Assembly (NCBI GenBank): GCA_003576705.1
Contig: QOZS01000043.1
Location: forward strand, 1 to 46,514
Source of the DNA: Desertibaculum subflavum
GTDB taxonomy: Bacteria > Pseudomonadota > Alphaproteobacteria > Ferrovibrionales > Ferrovibrionaceae
Direction: 5' to 3'
DNA length: 46,514 nucleotides
Position numbers and translations under genes: made by a program. The number at the start of each line of letters is the position of its first letter. The stretch's first letter is position 1. Below the pieces are notes generated by a model. The model did not search any database and was not told the DNA's origin. It saw only the letters and a list, made by a program, of their open reading frames with translations. Below, piece after piece: positions 33,731-42,846 of this stretch.

Positions 33731-34099
33731 ATGGTCGAAGCCGGCGCGCGCGCGAGCGCTTCGGGCGTGGGCACGCTGGTCTATCTCACCTCGGGCCCGA
33801 TCCTCTGGGCGCTGCACCTGCTCGTCATCTACGGCGCGCAGCCCTTGGTCTGCATGACCTCGGCGGAAGCCGGCACGATCCTGGTTTCGATCGCCACGCC
33901 GGCTTTCGCGGCGCTGACCGCCGCGGCGATGACCTGGCCGGATCGGTTGGCCCGCTTGCTGCGGGCAACCGTCGAATCACTGGAGCTCGGCCGCTTTCAC
34001 CGCAGCGTGCTGCGCTGGCTCGGCTTCCTCTCCCTGCTCGGCATCGTCTGGGCGGGGGCGACAGCGGCCATCATCCCGGCCTGCGAGCAACTCCGCTAG
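33731..34099 (+). CDS. Small membrane protein of the oxidase operon
   Basis: A 122-aa protein with three hydrophobic segments (about 11-31, 42-58, 93-115). The start is taken at ATG 33731, with GGGTGAG upstream; ATG 33713 in the same frame overlaps coxA. It sits where small subunit IV-type or assembly proteins often lie, but I do not recognise a family. Its stop TAG shares the palindrome CTAG (34096-34099) with the stop of the convergent dctM-like gene. Confidence 0.7.
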   Translation: MVEAGARASASGVGTLVYLTSGPILWALHLLVIYGAQPLVCMTSAEAGTILVSIATPAFAALTAAAMTWPDRLARLLRATVESLELGRFHRSVLRWLGFLSLLGIVWAGATAAIIPACEQLR

Positions 34100-35412
34100 C
34101 CTTCGCCCAGCATCAGGTTCGGCAAGGTCAGGCTGATCTCCGGGAAGGCGACCAGCAGCGCGACGACGACGATGTCGACGGCGATGAAGCCGAGCAATCC
34201 CTTGAAGATGGTCGAGAGCGGCACGAGATCGCCCACCACGGTTTTTATGACGAAGGCGTTGAGCCCGACCGGCGGCGTGAGCAGGCCGATCTCGAGCAGC
34301 ATGACGACCAGCACGCCCATCCACACCATGTCGAGCCCGACCGCCTTCCACATCGGCAGCAGGATCGGCAGCGTGATCAGCATGATGCCGATCGGATCGA
34401 GGAAGCAGCCCAGGATCAGGTAGATCACCACCATGAAGAAGATCACTTCATAGGGGCCGAGAGCGGCGTCGCGCACGAAGCTGCCCATGAATTGCGGCAG
34501 GCCGCAGAGCGCCAGGAACCGGGTCAGCAGCACCGCGCTGACGGCGATGAAGAAGATCGAGGCGGTGGAATGCAACGCGTCGACCACGCTGTCCTTCAGC
34601 GCCAGCTTGTTCATGCCGCCTTTCAGGAAGGCGATGATCAGTGCGCTGAAGGCGCCGAAAGCGGCCGCCTCGGTCGCGGTGGTGAGGCCCGAATAGATGC
34701 CGCCGATGACGCAGAGGATGAGGAGCGGGATCGGCCAGATGCGCCCGAGCGCCGCGAACTTGTCCGCCGTGGTCGGCTTGTCGTCCGGCGGCGGCGCCGC
34801 GTCCGGCTTCAGCTTGCAGTAGCCGATGATATAGGCGGCAAACAGGACGGCATTGAGCACGCCGGGCACGATGCCGGCGATCAGCAGCTTGCCGATCGGC
34901 GTCTCGGTGTACCAGCCGAAGATGACGAAGCCGATCGAGGGCGGGATCATGGCGCCCAGCGTGCCGGCGGCGGCGACGGTGCCGGTGGCGAGCGCCGGGT
35001 CGTACTTGAAGCGCAGCATCTCCGGAATGGCGAGCCGGCCCATCGCCGCCGCGGTCGCGATCGACGAGCCGGAGGCGGCGGCGAACATCGCGGCGCCGAA
35101 ATTCGCCGCCACCGCGAGGCCGCCCGGCAGCTTGTAGAGCCACATGCGCGCGGCTTCGAACAGCGACGTCGTCATGCCGCCGCGGAAGGCGATCGATCCC
35201 ATCAGCAGGAACATCGGGATCGCCGACAGTGTCCAGCTGGCGGAAAAGTCGAATGGCGCCGAGCCGAGCGTGCGCAGCGCCGTGTCGGGGCCGCGCAACA
35301 GCGCGATGCCGCCGAGCGAGCTCAAGCCCAGCGCGACCGCGATGGGGATGCGGATCGCCATCAGGAAGATGGCGACGCCCATGCAGATGAAGGCGAGCGT
35401 GATCGAATCCAT
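34096..35412 (-). CDS. dctM: TRAP transporter large permease (DctM-like)
   Basis: A 438-aa permease with about twelve hydrophobic segments. MFAAASGSSIATAAAMGRLAIPEM (about 108-131) and GTLGAMIPPSIGFVIFGWYTE (about 152-172) are the DctM/IT-superfamily motifs, and there is a second inverted-repeat half. It carries an organic acid with Na+ after capture by DctP. It starts with ATG 35412, 12 bases after the dctQ stop (35425). Confidence 0.93.
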   Translation of the reverse strand: MDSITLAFICMGVAIFLMAIRIPIAVALGLSSLGGIALLRGPDTALRTLGSAPFDFSASWTLSAIPMFLLMGSIAFRGGMTTSLFEAARMWLYKLPGGLAVAANFGAAMFAAASGSSIATAAAMGRLAIPEMLRFKYDPALATGTVAAAGTLGAMIPPSIGFVIFGWYTETPIGKLLIAGIVPGVLNAVLFAAYIIGYCKLKPDAAPPPDDKPTTADKFAALGRIWPIPLLILCVIGGIYSGLTTATEAAAFGAFSALIIAFLKGGMNKLALKDSVVDALHSTASIFFIAVSAVLLTRFLALCGLPQFMGSFVRDAALGPYEVIFFMVVIYLILGCFLDPIGIMLITLPILLPMWKAVGLDMVWMGVLVVMLLEIGLLTPPVGLNAFVIKTVVGDLVPLSTIFKGLLGFIAVDIVVVALLVAFPEISLTLPNLMLGEG

Positions 35413-35424
35413 GGGCGCGGCGCC

Positions 35425-35958
35425 TCAGATCGGGTGGTTGCCGAGGCTGGCGCGCGTGCGCTTGCCGGTCGCGAGGAAGCGGGTATCGTCGATGAACTGG
35501 TGCAGCGCGATCAGCGCGGCGAAAGCGGCGCCGACCACCAGCACCCAGCGCGACGGCCAAACCGGCACCTCGAAGAAGGTGGCGTCCTGCGTCTCGCCGA
35601 TCGTGGTCCGGTGCCAGGCGGTCTCCGCCCCCATCCAGGCGATCAGGCCGAGATAGACGAAGGTGAGCAGCGCGCCGAGCGCATCCAGGCCCAGCCGTTG
35701 CTGCGCCGGCAGCTTCTGGGTGAACAGCTCGACGATGATGTTGCCGCGGCCCCATTGCACATGCGGCAGGGCGGGGAAGATCGTCGCCACCATGTAGATC
35801 ACGGCGACGAATTCGAGCGTGCCGATGATCGGGTGGTTCAACAGCACCTTGGCCAGCACATCGGCCGTGATGTGCAGCATCATCACCATGATGACGATAC
35901 CGGCGAACGTCAGCAGCACGCCCGAGGCGCGCTCCAGCAGCTTGTCGATCAATGCCAC
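35425..35958 (-). CDS. dctQ: TRAP transporter small permease (DctQ-like)
   Basis: A 177-aa protein with four membrane segments, with GTLEFVAVIYMVATIFPALPHVQWGRGN (about 46-73) marking DctQ. The start is GTG 35958 (ALIDKLLERASG follows). An in-frame GTG at 36009 would lie within a strong hairpin. Cotranscribed with dctP and dctM. Confidence 0.88.
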   Translation of the reverse strand: MALIDKLLERASGVLLTFAGIVIMVMMLHITADVLAKVLLNHPIIGTLEFVAVIYMVATIFPALPHVQWGRGNIIVELFTQKLPAQQRLGLDALGALLTFVYLGLIAWMGAETAWHRTTIGETQDATFFEVPVWPSRWVLVVGAAFAALIALHQFIDDTRFLATGKRTRASLGNHPI

Positions 35959-35982
35959 GGTTGCCCCCGCGCCTCGGGAAAG

Positions 35983-36012
35983 GCCGTGCCCGCGGAGATG
36001 CGCGGGCACGGC
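35983..36012 (-). terminator. Strong intercistronic hairpin between dctP and dctQ
   Basis: A perfect 12-bp inverted repeat (GCCGTGCCCGCG / CGCGGGCACGGC) with a 6-base loop, 18 bases downstream of the dctP stop on the minus strand. The 3' side reads TTTCCC with no long T-run. It likely caps or attenuates the message after the binding-protein gene. Confidence 0.7.
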
Positions 36013-36030
36013 GGCCGGTTCAGCGAACGG

Positions 36031-37143
36031 TCAGAAGGAGGCCTTGCTGTAGACCTCGCGGTTCAGGGCGGCGATGTACTTCGCCTTGTCGCCCTTCACC
36101 TCGTCCTTCACGATCTTCTCCCATTTGGCGATCTTGCCGAGGAAGGCCTCGATCAGCGCATCGGCGTTCTTCACGCCGCGCTTCTGGGCCTGCTCGATCA
36201 CCCGCTTGGTGTCGTTCTTCAGGAAATCCTCGTAGGCCTTGGTCAGGCTGGCATCGGGCTCGACGAACTTGACGCCGTGGCTGGCCGCACCCTCTTGCGC
36301 CGCCTTGGATTCCTGGAGATAGCCGAAGGTCACGTCGGCGGCGAGGATCGGCGCGTTCTTCTTGATCGACGCCTTCACCTCGGCAGGCAGCGACTTGAAG
36401 GTCTCCGCGTTGATCGCGAACAGCTGGCCGCCGTGATAGGTGCCGATCGGCTGCTTGGTGACGGCCTTGGCGACATCCCAGAGCGTGTAGGATTTCAGCC
36501 AGGCATCGGCGCCGACATTGCACTCGGCCTGGCCGCGCTGCATCGCCTCGTAAACCTCATCGGAGGTGATATTGACCGGCACGCCGCCCATCGACTTGAC
36601 CAGCAGGCCGAAGGCGGCCGTGGCGCGCACCTTCTTGCCCTTCATGTCGTCGACCTTCGTCACCGGCGACTTGCACATGAAGACGTAGGGCGCCGTCGAG
36701 TAGAAGGCGGTGGAGATGATGCCGGCCTTCTTCTGCTCGTCCAGACAGCCCTTGCAGTCGACCAGCTGCATCTCGTTGACCGCGCCGGCCATGACCAGCG
36801 CGTCCTTGCCCTGCAGGGCGAGCTCGGTCAGCGTATAGCTGTGCGGCAGCTCCTTGTTGACGTAGCTGTCGACGATCATGCCGCTGGTCACCAGCTTGTC
36901 GCGGATCTGGTCGATCGCCGCCTTGGCGGGCGCGACCGAGCCGCCGGTGAAGATCTCGAACTTCACCTTGCCGCCGGTCTCCTGCTCGACCCGCTTGGCG
37001 AAGGGCTCGATGCCGGCATGGTTGTTGACATGGGTCGGCGGCAGATAGGTGCCGTAGGAGATCTTGATCTGCGCCTCGGCGGTGCCGCCCAGAGTCGCGG
37101 CCATGATCAGGGCGCCAGCGGCGCCCAGCAGATGCTTCTGCAT
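36031..37143 (-). CDS. dctP: TRAP transporter substrate-binding protein (DctP-like)
   Basis: A 370-aa periplasmic receptor. The signal peptide MQKHLLGAAGALIMAATLGG is likely cut after AEA (24). The mature start IKISYGTYLPPTHVNN and GGKVKFEIFTGGSVAPAKAAIDQI are typical; the DMKGKKVRATAAFG stretch (about 166-179) has the Arg that pairs with the ligand carboxylate. GGGAGAGG precedes ATG 37143. The ligand is unknown; the aminotransferase and GNAT neighbours suggest an amine or amino acid derivative. Confidence 0.92.
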   Translation of the reverse strand: MQKHLLGAAGALIMAATLGGTAEAQIKISYGTYLPPTHVNNHAGIEPFAKRVEQETGGKVKFEIFTGGSVAPAKAAIDQIRDKLVTSGMIVDSYVNKELPHSYTLTELALQGKDALVMAGAVNEMQLVDCKGCLDEQKKAGIISTAFYSTAPYVFMCKSPVTKVDDMKGKKVRATAAFGLLVKSMGGVPVNITSDEVYEAMQRGQAECNVGADAWLKSYTLWDVAKAVTKQPIGTYHGGQLFAINAETFKSLPAEVKASIKKNAPILAADVTFGYLQESKAAQEGAASHGVKFVEPDASLTKAYEDFLKNDTKRVIEQAQKRGVKNADALIEAFLGKIAKWEKIVKDEVKGDKAKYIAALNREVYSKASF

Positions 37144-37251
37144 ATTTATGTTCCTCTCCCTAGAACTCTGATTTGTGCCGCATCTTTGAAGACGCGCGCG
37201 CATCCGTCAATTGAAGCGACGGCGGTTTGCCATCATGACCGTGATGGATGC

Positions 37252-37689
37252 TCAGGCGATCGAGTAGTCGTAGCGGATGAAGCCCTGGAAGCGCGCCACC
37301 TTGTCGTAGAGCGCGCGGCCGCGGGCATTGTCCTCCTGGGTCAGCCAGTAGAGCCGCGGCGCGCCGCGCGAGCGCGCATCGGCGGCGACCGCCTCGATCA
37401 AGGCGCGCGCCACGCCGCGGCCGCGCACCGCCTCGTCGGTGAACAGGTCCTGCAGATAGCAGACATCGGCCATCCACACGCTCTTGTGGAACAGGTAGTG
37501 GGTGATGCCGACGAGTCTGCCGTCGAGATGCGCGCCGAGGCCGAACAGGCCTTCGTTGCCGTGCAGCCGGCGCCAGGCTTCGTCATAGCCCGCCGGCGAA
37601 ACGTCCGTGCGGTAGAACGCCTTGTAGCCGCGCGCCAGCACTTCCCAGCGCGCCCGGTCTTCCGCGCGCAGCGCCGTCACCTCGATCAT
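37252..37689 (-). CDS. GNAT-family N-acetyltransferase
   Basis: A 145-aa acetyltransferase with the acetyl-CoA pyrophosphate loop VRGRGVARAL (about 95-104) and the late strand/helix WLTQEDNARGRALYDKV typical of GNATs. The substrate is unknown but small amines or amino acids are usual. ATG 37689 has GGGAAGG upstream. It is followed 108 bases later by dctP, and preceded by the terminator of the aminotransferase gene. Confidence 0.88.
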   Translation of the reverse strand: MIEVTALRAEDRARWEVLARGYKAFYRTDVSPAGYDEAWRRLHGNEGLFGLGAHLDGRLVGITHYLFHKSVWMADVCYLQDLFTDEAVRGRGVARALIEAVAADARSRGAPRLYWLTQEDNARGRALYDKVARFQGFIRYDYSIA

Positions 37690-37778
37690 GCAGGTTCCTT
37701 CCCTTCGCCGCGCCGACGATCGCCGCGGCAACGGGCCGGCGGAAGAGCCAAGTGAGCCGAAGACGATGGGGCCAATGG

Positions 37779-37817
37779 AAACCCTCCCCCACGCCGCGTT
37801 CGCGGCGCGAGGGAGGG
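37779..37817 (-). terminator. Rho-independent terminator after the aminotransferase gene
   Basis: On the minus strand, CCCTCCCTCGCGCCGCG pairs with CGCGGCGTGGGGGAGGG (about 16 bp with two wobble pairs), then TTT. It begins 5 bases after the aminotransferase stop at 37823. Confidence 0.8.
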
Positions 37818-37822
37818 CTAAA

Positions 37823-39151
<1,329 letters not shown>

Positions 39152-39257
39152 GGGCGCGCGGGCTCCTCGTGAGCGGAAAGTCGAGCGCGGAGCCTAGCCG
39201 CTTTTTCACAGTCCAGGGAGTGGGGAAGCCAGCAAAGCTGGGATGCGCGCAGCGCCC

Positions 39258-39275
39258 CCGCCGCTGATGCGGCGG
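39258..39275 (-). terminator. Weak stem-loop after the GST gene
   Basis: On the minus strand CCGCCGC and GCGGCGG pair around a 4-base loop, 11 bases beyond the GST stop at 39286. It lacks a T-run. Confidence 0.4.
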
Positions 39276-39285
39276 AGGCAATTGC

Positions 39286-39912
39286 TCACTTCTTCGCCTG
39301 TTCCTCCAGGTAGAGCTTCGTCTCTTCGGCCAGCGCTCGGCCGACCGAGGGGCGCGCGCACAAGCGCTTGAAATAGGCCGGCACCGAAGGCGCGGCGCTG
39401 AAATCCTGCTGCAGGAACATGGCCCAGTTCAGCACCGTCACCAGATAGGCATCGGCGACGCTGAACCCGTCGAGCAGGAAGTCGTGGCCGGCCAGGCGGC
39501 GCTCGAGCACGGAGAGACGCAGCGCCGCCTTGGATTTCGCATAGTCCCTGGCGCCCTGGCCCGCCTTCGGGTCCAGCGGCGGCGTGAAGGTCGCCTTGTG
39601 CAGCTCGGTGCCGATGAAGCCGATCCACTCGTGCAGGCGGAAGCGCTCGGCGCCGTGCTGGGGCCCAAGCAGGCCTCGGCCTGCGCGGTCGGCCACATAA
39701 GGCAGCACGGCGCCGTTCTCGGTGAGCAGGGTGCCGTCATCGGTGCGCAGCACCGGCACCTGGCCCATCGGGTTGATGGCCATGAAATCGGCACCGTCGG
39801 CGGCGCGCCTGGCCTTGGTGTCGACCTGGATGAAGTTGATCGGCAGTTCGGCTTCGTAGGCGGCGATGCGGGTCGCCATCGAACAGGCAAGCGGGGCGAA
39901 GTAGAGGTCCAT
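39286..39912 (-). CDS. Glutathione S-transferase (beta-class-like)
   Basis: A 208-aa cytoplasmic enzyme. The thioredoxin-fold N-terminus MDLYFAPLACSMATRI has C10, the beta-class catalytic Cys, and NPMGQVPVLRTDDGTLLTENGAVL (about 47-70) carries the cis-Pro and the glutathione-binding E-N/S region. It conjugates electrophiles or reduces disulfides. ATG 39912 is preceded by a GGAG-containing stretch. Divergent from the FAH gene at 40068. Confidence 0.92.
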   Translation of the reverse strand: MDLYFAPLACSMATRIAAYEAELPINFIQVDTKARRAADGADFMAINPMGQVPVLRTDDGTLLTENGAVLPYVADRAGRGLLGPQHGAERFRLHEWIGFIGTELHKATFTPPLDPKAGQGARDYAKSKAALRLSVLERRLAGHDFLLDGFSVADAYLVTVLNWAMFLQQDFSAAPSVPAYFKRLCARPSVGRALAEETKLYLEEQAKK

Positions 39913-40067
39913 CGGTGGGCTCCTGCGATCGGGAAGCCCATGTTCGCCGTAGCCTTGTCTTGGGGTCGATTACCTGGCGGGCAATGGTGCCTTCCGTCCG
40001 CGGCAACTTGATCGGCATACGGCCCACGCCTAGGGTGCCGCGGCAATCCAGACGGGGATATTCATAA

Positions 40068-40916
40068 ATGAAGCTCGTGACGTTCGAGGCCGGCGGCAAA
40101 GTCTCCTGGGGCGTGGTCGCCGGCGACGGGATCGTCGATCTCGGCGCCAGGCTCGGCTCGAAATATCCGGACCTCAAGGCGGTGATCGCCGCCGATGCGC
40201 TGGCCGAGATCGCGGCCGCAGCCAAGGGGGCCAAGGCGGACTGGAAGCTCGCCAGCGTCATCTTGCTGCCGCCGATCGGCAACCCCGACAAGATCCTTTG
40301 CGTCGGCGTGAATTACGACGAGCACCGGGTCGAGACCGGGCGGCAGAAATCGGATTTCCCGGTGATTTTCACCCGCTTCGCCGACACCCAAGTCGGTCAC
40401 GGAAGCCCGCTGGTGAAGCCGCGCTCTTCCGAACGGTTCGATTTCGAAGGCGAGCTGGCGGTGGTGATCGGCCGGCCCGGTCGCCACATCCCCGAGAGCA
40501 CCGCGCTCGCCCATATCGCCGGCTATGCCTGCTACAACGACGGCAGCGTGCGCGACTGGCAGCGCCATACCCACCAGTTCACCCCGGGCAAGAACTTCCC
40601 CGGCACCGGCGGCTTCGGGCCCTGGATGGTCACCGCCGACGAAGTGCCGGATCCGTTCAAGCTGACCCTGACCACCCGCCTCAACGGCGAGGAGGTGCAG
40701 AAGGCAACGACGGACATGATGATCTTCAATATCCCGCAGCTGATCGCCTATATCTCGGGCTTCACCGACCTGCGCGCCGGCGATCTCATCATCACCGGCA
40801 CGCCGGGCGGCGTCGGCGACCGCCGCACGCCGCCGCTCTACATGAAGCCGGGCGACACGGTAGAGGTGGAGATCTCCGGCGTCGGCCTGCTGCGCAACGG
40901 GATCGTCGCCGAATAG
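40068..40916 (+). CDS. Fumarylacetoacetate hydrolase-family protein
   Basis: A 282-aa FAH-fold enzyme. The metal ligands are E127 and E129 (FDFEGEL) and D158 (CYNDGS), the usual E-x-E...D set. GNPDKILCVGVNYDEH (71-86) and FNIPQLIAYISGFTDLRAGDLIITGTPGGVG are other family segments. It may cleave C-C bonds of 2,4-diketo acids or hydrate/decarboxylate a ring-fission product in aromatic degradation. It converges with the ion-channel gene, 7 bases apart, and shares a hairpin with it. Confidence 0.9.
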   Translation: MKLVTFEAGGKVSWGVVAGDGIVDLGARLGSKYPDLKAVIAADALAEIAAAAKGAKADWKLASVILLPPIGNPDKILCVGVNYDEHRVETGRQKSDFPVIFTRFADTQVGHGSPLVKPRSSERFDFEGELAVVIGRPGRHIPESTALAHIAGYACYNDGSVRDWQRHTHQFTPGKNFPGTGGFGPWMVTADEVPDPFKLTLTTRLNGEEVQKATTDMMIFNIPQLIAYISGFTDLRAGDLIITGTPGGVGDRRTPPLYMKPGDTVEVEISGVGLLRNGIVAE

Positions 40917-40923
40917 GTGCCGC

Positions 40924-41370
40924 TCATCGCTTGTGGGACCTGCGCGGGTGCAGGTCCCACAGCTTCTCCATGGCGAGATAGGTGAACGAGGCGGTCCAGC
41001 CGATCATGACGAGGCCGTTCAGCGCCTCGACGCCCGACACCAGGCGCAGCGCGCCGTGCGGCACCAGATCACCATAGCCGAGCGAGCTGTAGGTCACGGT
41101 CGAGTGGTAGAGGTAGGTCGAGAACTCGCTGACCGTATCGCCGGTCAGATAGCCGAGTCCGGCAAAGCGGTCGAGCAGCAGAAAGCCGAGCGCGTAGAGC
41201 CACACTTCCACAGTGTGGGCGGCAAAGGCGCCAATGATGATGACGATAATGCGGGCGCGCGGCCGGATCCGGAGATGCGGCAGCAGGGCACTGACCAGCC
41301 GCAGCGCCTCGTAGTGGATGCCGACGGTGGCGAGGACCAGGGCCGTCGAGGCGAGCATACCCATCAGCAT
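40924..41370 (-). CDS. Small potassium-channel-like membrane protein
   Basis: A 148-aa protein with three hydrophobic segments (about 5-30, 41-67, 107-133) and a pore-loop filter TYSSLGYGD (93-101) that reads like the K+-channel TxGYGD. This suggests a two-helix-plus-pore K+ channel of the Ion_trans_2 type, working as a tetramer in the inner membrane. An extra N-terminal segment is present. An alternative ATG lies at 41361 (residue 4). A perfect 11-bp hairpin lies in its last codons. Confidence 0.85.
   Translation of the reverse strand: MLMGMLASTALVLATVGIHYEALRLVSALLPHLRIRPRARIIVIIIGAFAAHTVEVWLYALGFLLLDRFAGLGYLTGDTVSEFSTYLYHSTVTYSSLGYGDLVPHGALRLVSGVEALNGLVMIGWTASFTYLAMEKLWDLHPRRSHKR
40933..40960. 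terminator. Perfect 11-bp hairpin, shared by two convergent genes
   Basis: GTGGGACCTGC, 6-base loop, GCAGGTCCCAC. It lies 17 bases downstream of the FAH stop on the plus strand and within the last codons of the channel gene on the minus strand. No long T-run follows, so it may be a bidirectional pause/termination or a stabilising element. Confidence 0.6.
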
Positions 41371-41389
41371 CCGGCGGCGGGCTCCATGA

Positions 41390-41419
41390 TTGCGGCTTGC
41401 ACAAGCAGGGCGGTACTCT
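41390..41419 (+). promoter_or_regulatory. Weak candidate promoter of thrC
   Basis: TTGCGG (41390-41395), an 18-base spacer and TACTCT (41414-41419), 24 bases before the TTG start of thrC. The hexamers are only loosely like sigma-70 consensus. Confidence 0.3.
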
Positions 41420-41442
41420 AGCCGCCCATCGGAGGATCGGTT

Positions 41443-42846
41443 TTGCGCTATGTCAGCACGCGGGGCGAGAGTCCCGCGCTCGATTTCGAGGGCGTCCTGC
41501 TCGCCGGCCTGGCGCCGGACGGCGGCCTCTATGTGCCGGCGCGCTGGCCCCGGCTTTCCCGCAAGTCATTGATTTCATTGCGCGGAAAGTCTTACGCCGA
41601 GCTCGCCGCCGCGGTGCTGCAGCCCTATCTGGGCAGCCATCTGGACGCCGATGCCTTCGGCCGGCTGCTGGCCGAGACCTATGGCGGCTTCGACCATCCG
41701 GCGGTGGCGCCGCTCACCCAGCTCGACGCCAACGACTGGGTGATGGAGCTGTTCCACGGGCCGACCCTCGCCTTCAAGGACATGGCGATGCAGGTGCTGG
41801 GCCGCCTGCTCGACGGGGCCCTGGCCCGGCGCGGGCGGCGGGCCACCATCCTGGGCGCGACTTCGGGCGATACCGGCGCCGCGGCCGTGGATGCCTTCCG
41901 CGGGCGGCAGGCGATCGACGTCTTCATGCTGCATCCGGAAGGGCGCATTTCCGCGGTGCAGCGCCGTCAGATGACCACGGCGCCGGACGCCAATGTCCAC
42001 AACATCGCCATCCAGGGCACCTTCGACGACTGCCAGGCGCTGGTGAAGGCGCTGTTCCAGGAGGCGGATCTGCGCGACCGCCTCAACCTCGCCGCGGTCA
42101 ATTCGATCAACTGGGCGCGGGTGATGCTGCAGATCGCCTATTACGTGCATGCCGCGGTGGCGCTGGGCGGGCCGGACCGGCCGGTCGCCTTCAGCGTGCC
42201 CACCGGCAATTTCGGCGATGTCTATGCCGGTTATGCCGCGGCGATGATGGGTCTGCCGGTGGCCGGCCTTGTCGTGGCGACCAATCGCAACGATATCCTG
42301 GCCAGGTTCTTCGCCTCCGGCGAATACCGGCGCGGCGAAGTTTCCGCGACCATCTCCCCCAGCATGGATATCCAGGTGGCATCCAATTTCGAGCGTTACG
42401 TATTCGACCGCGTCGGTCGCGATGCGGCCGAGCTCAACGCCCGCATGGCAGCTTTCGCGCAGCTCGGCGCTTTCCGGGTCGAGGTCGGCAATGCCGATCT
42501 CTTCCGCGCCGCGTCCGTCGGCGAGGACGAGACCAGGGCCGAGATCGCCCGCACCCATCGCGCGACGGGCTGGCTGCCCGATCCCCATACCGCGGTCGGA
42601 CTGGCGGCGTCGCGCATCCGGCGCGGCGATCCCGCCGTGCCGATGGTGACGCTGGCGACGGCGCATCCGGCCAAGTTCGCCGAGGCGGTGACGGCGGCGA
42701 GCGGCGTCGTGCCGCAACTGCCGCCGCGCTATGCCGACCTGATGCAGAGGCCCGAGCGCTGCACCACCCTGCCGAACGATGTCGGCGCGGTGCGCGCACA
42801 TCTCATGGCGCATGCCGCGCTCGGCGACCGGCGGAGCGCGGCATGA
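41443..42846 (+). CDS. thrC: Threonine synthase
   Basis: A 467-aa PLP enzyme that makes L-threonine from O-phosphohomoserine. The catalytic Lys is K112 (HGPTLAFKDMAMQ) and the phosphate-binding GATSGDTGAAA is at about 138-148; NSINWARVMLQIAYYVHAA and PTGNFGDVYAGYAA are thrC hallmarks. The start is TTG 41443, backed by GGAGGA (41431-41436). Its stop overlaps the M16 gene start as ATGA (42843-42846). Confidence 0.95.
   Translation: MRYVSTRGESPALDFEGVLLAGLAPDGGLYVPARWPRLSRKSLISLRGKSYAELAAAVLQPYLGSHLDADAFGRLLAETYGGFDHPAVAPLTQLDANDWVMELFHGPTLAFKDMAMQVLGRLLDGALARRGRRATILGATSGDTGAAAVDAFRGRQAIDVFMLHPEGRISAVQRRQMTTAPDANVHNIAIQGTFDDCQALVKALFQEADLRDRLNLAAVNSINWARVMLQIAYYVHAAVALGGPDRPVAFSVPTGNFGDVYAGYAAAMMGLPVAGLVVATNRNDILARFFASGEYRRGEVSATISPSMDIQVASNFERYVFDRVGRDAAELNARMAAFAQLGAFRVEVGNADLFRAASVGEDETRAEIARTHRATGWLPDPHTAVGLAASRIRRGDPAVPMVTLATAHPAKFAEAVTAASGVVPQLPPRYADLMQRPERCTTLPNDVGAVRAHLMAHAALGDRRSAA

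Noticed and set aside
34492..37755. 1087-codon plus-strand open frame across the TRAP operon
   Set aside because: It spans several real minus-strand genes and is an antisense artefact of GC-rich codon use.
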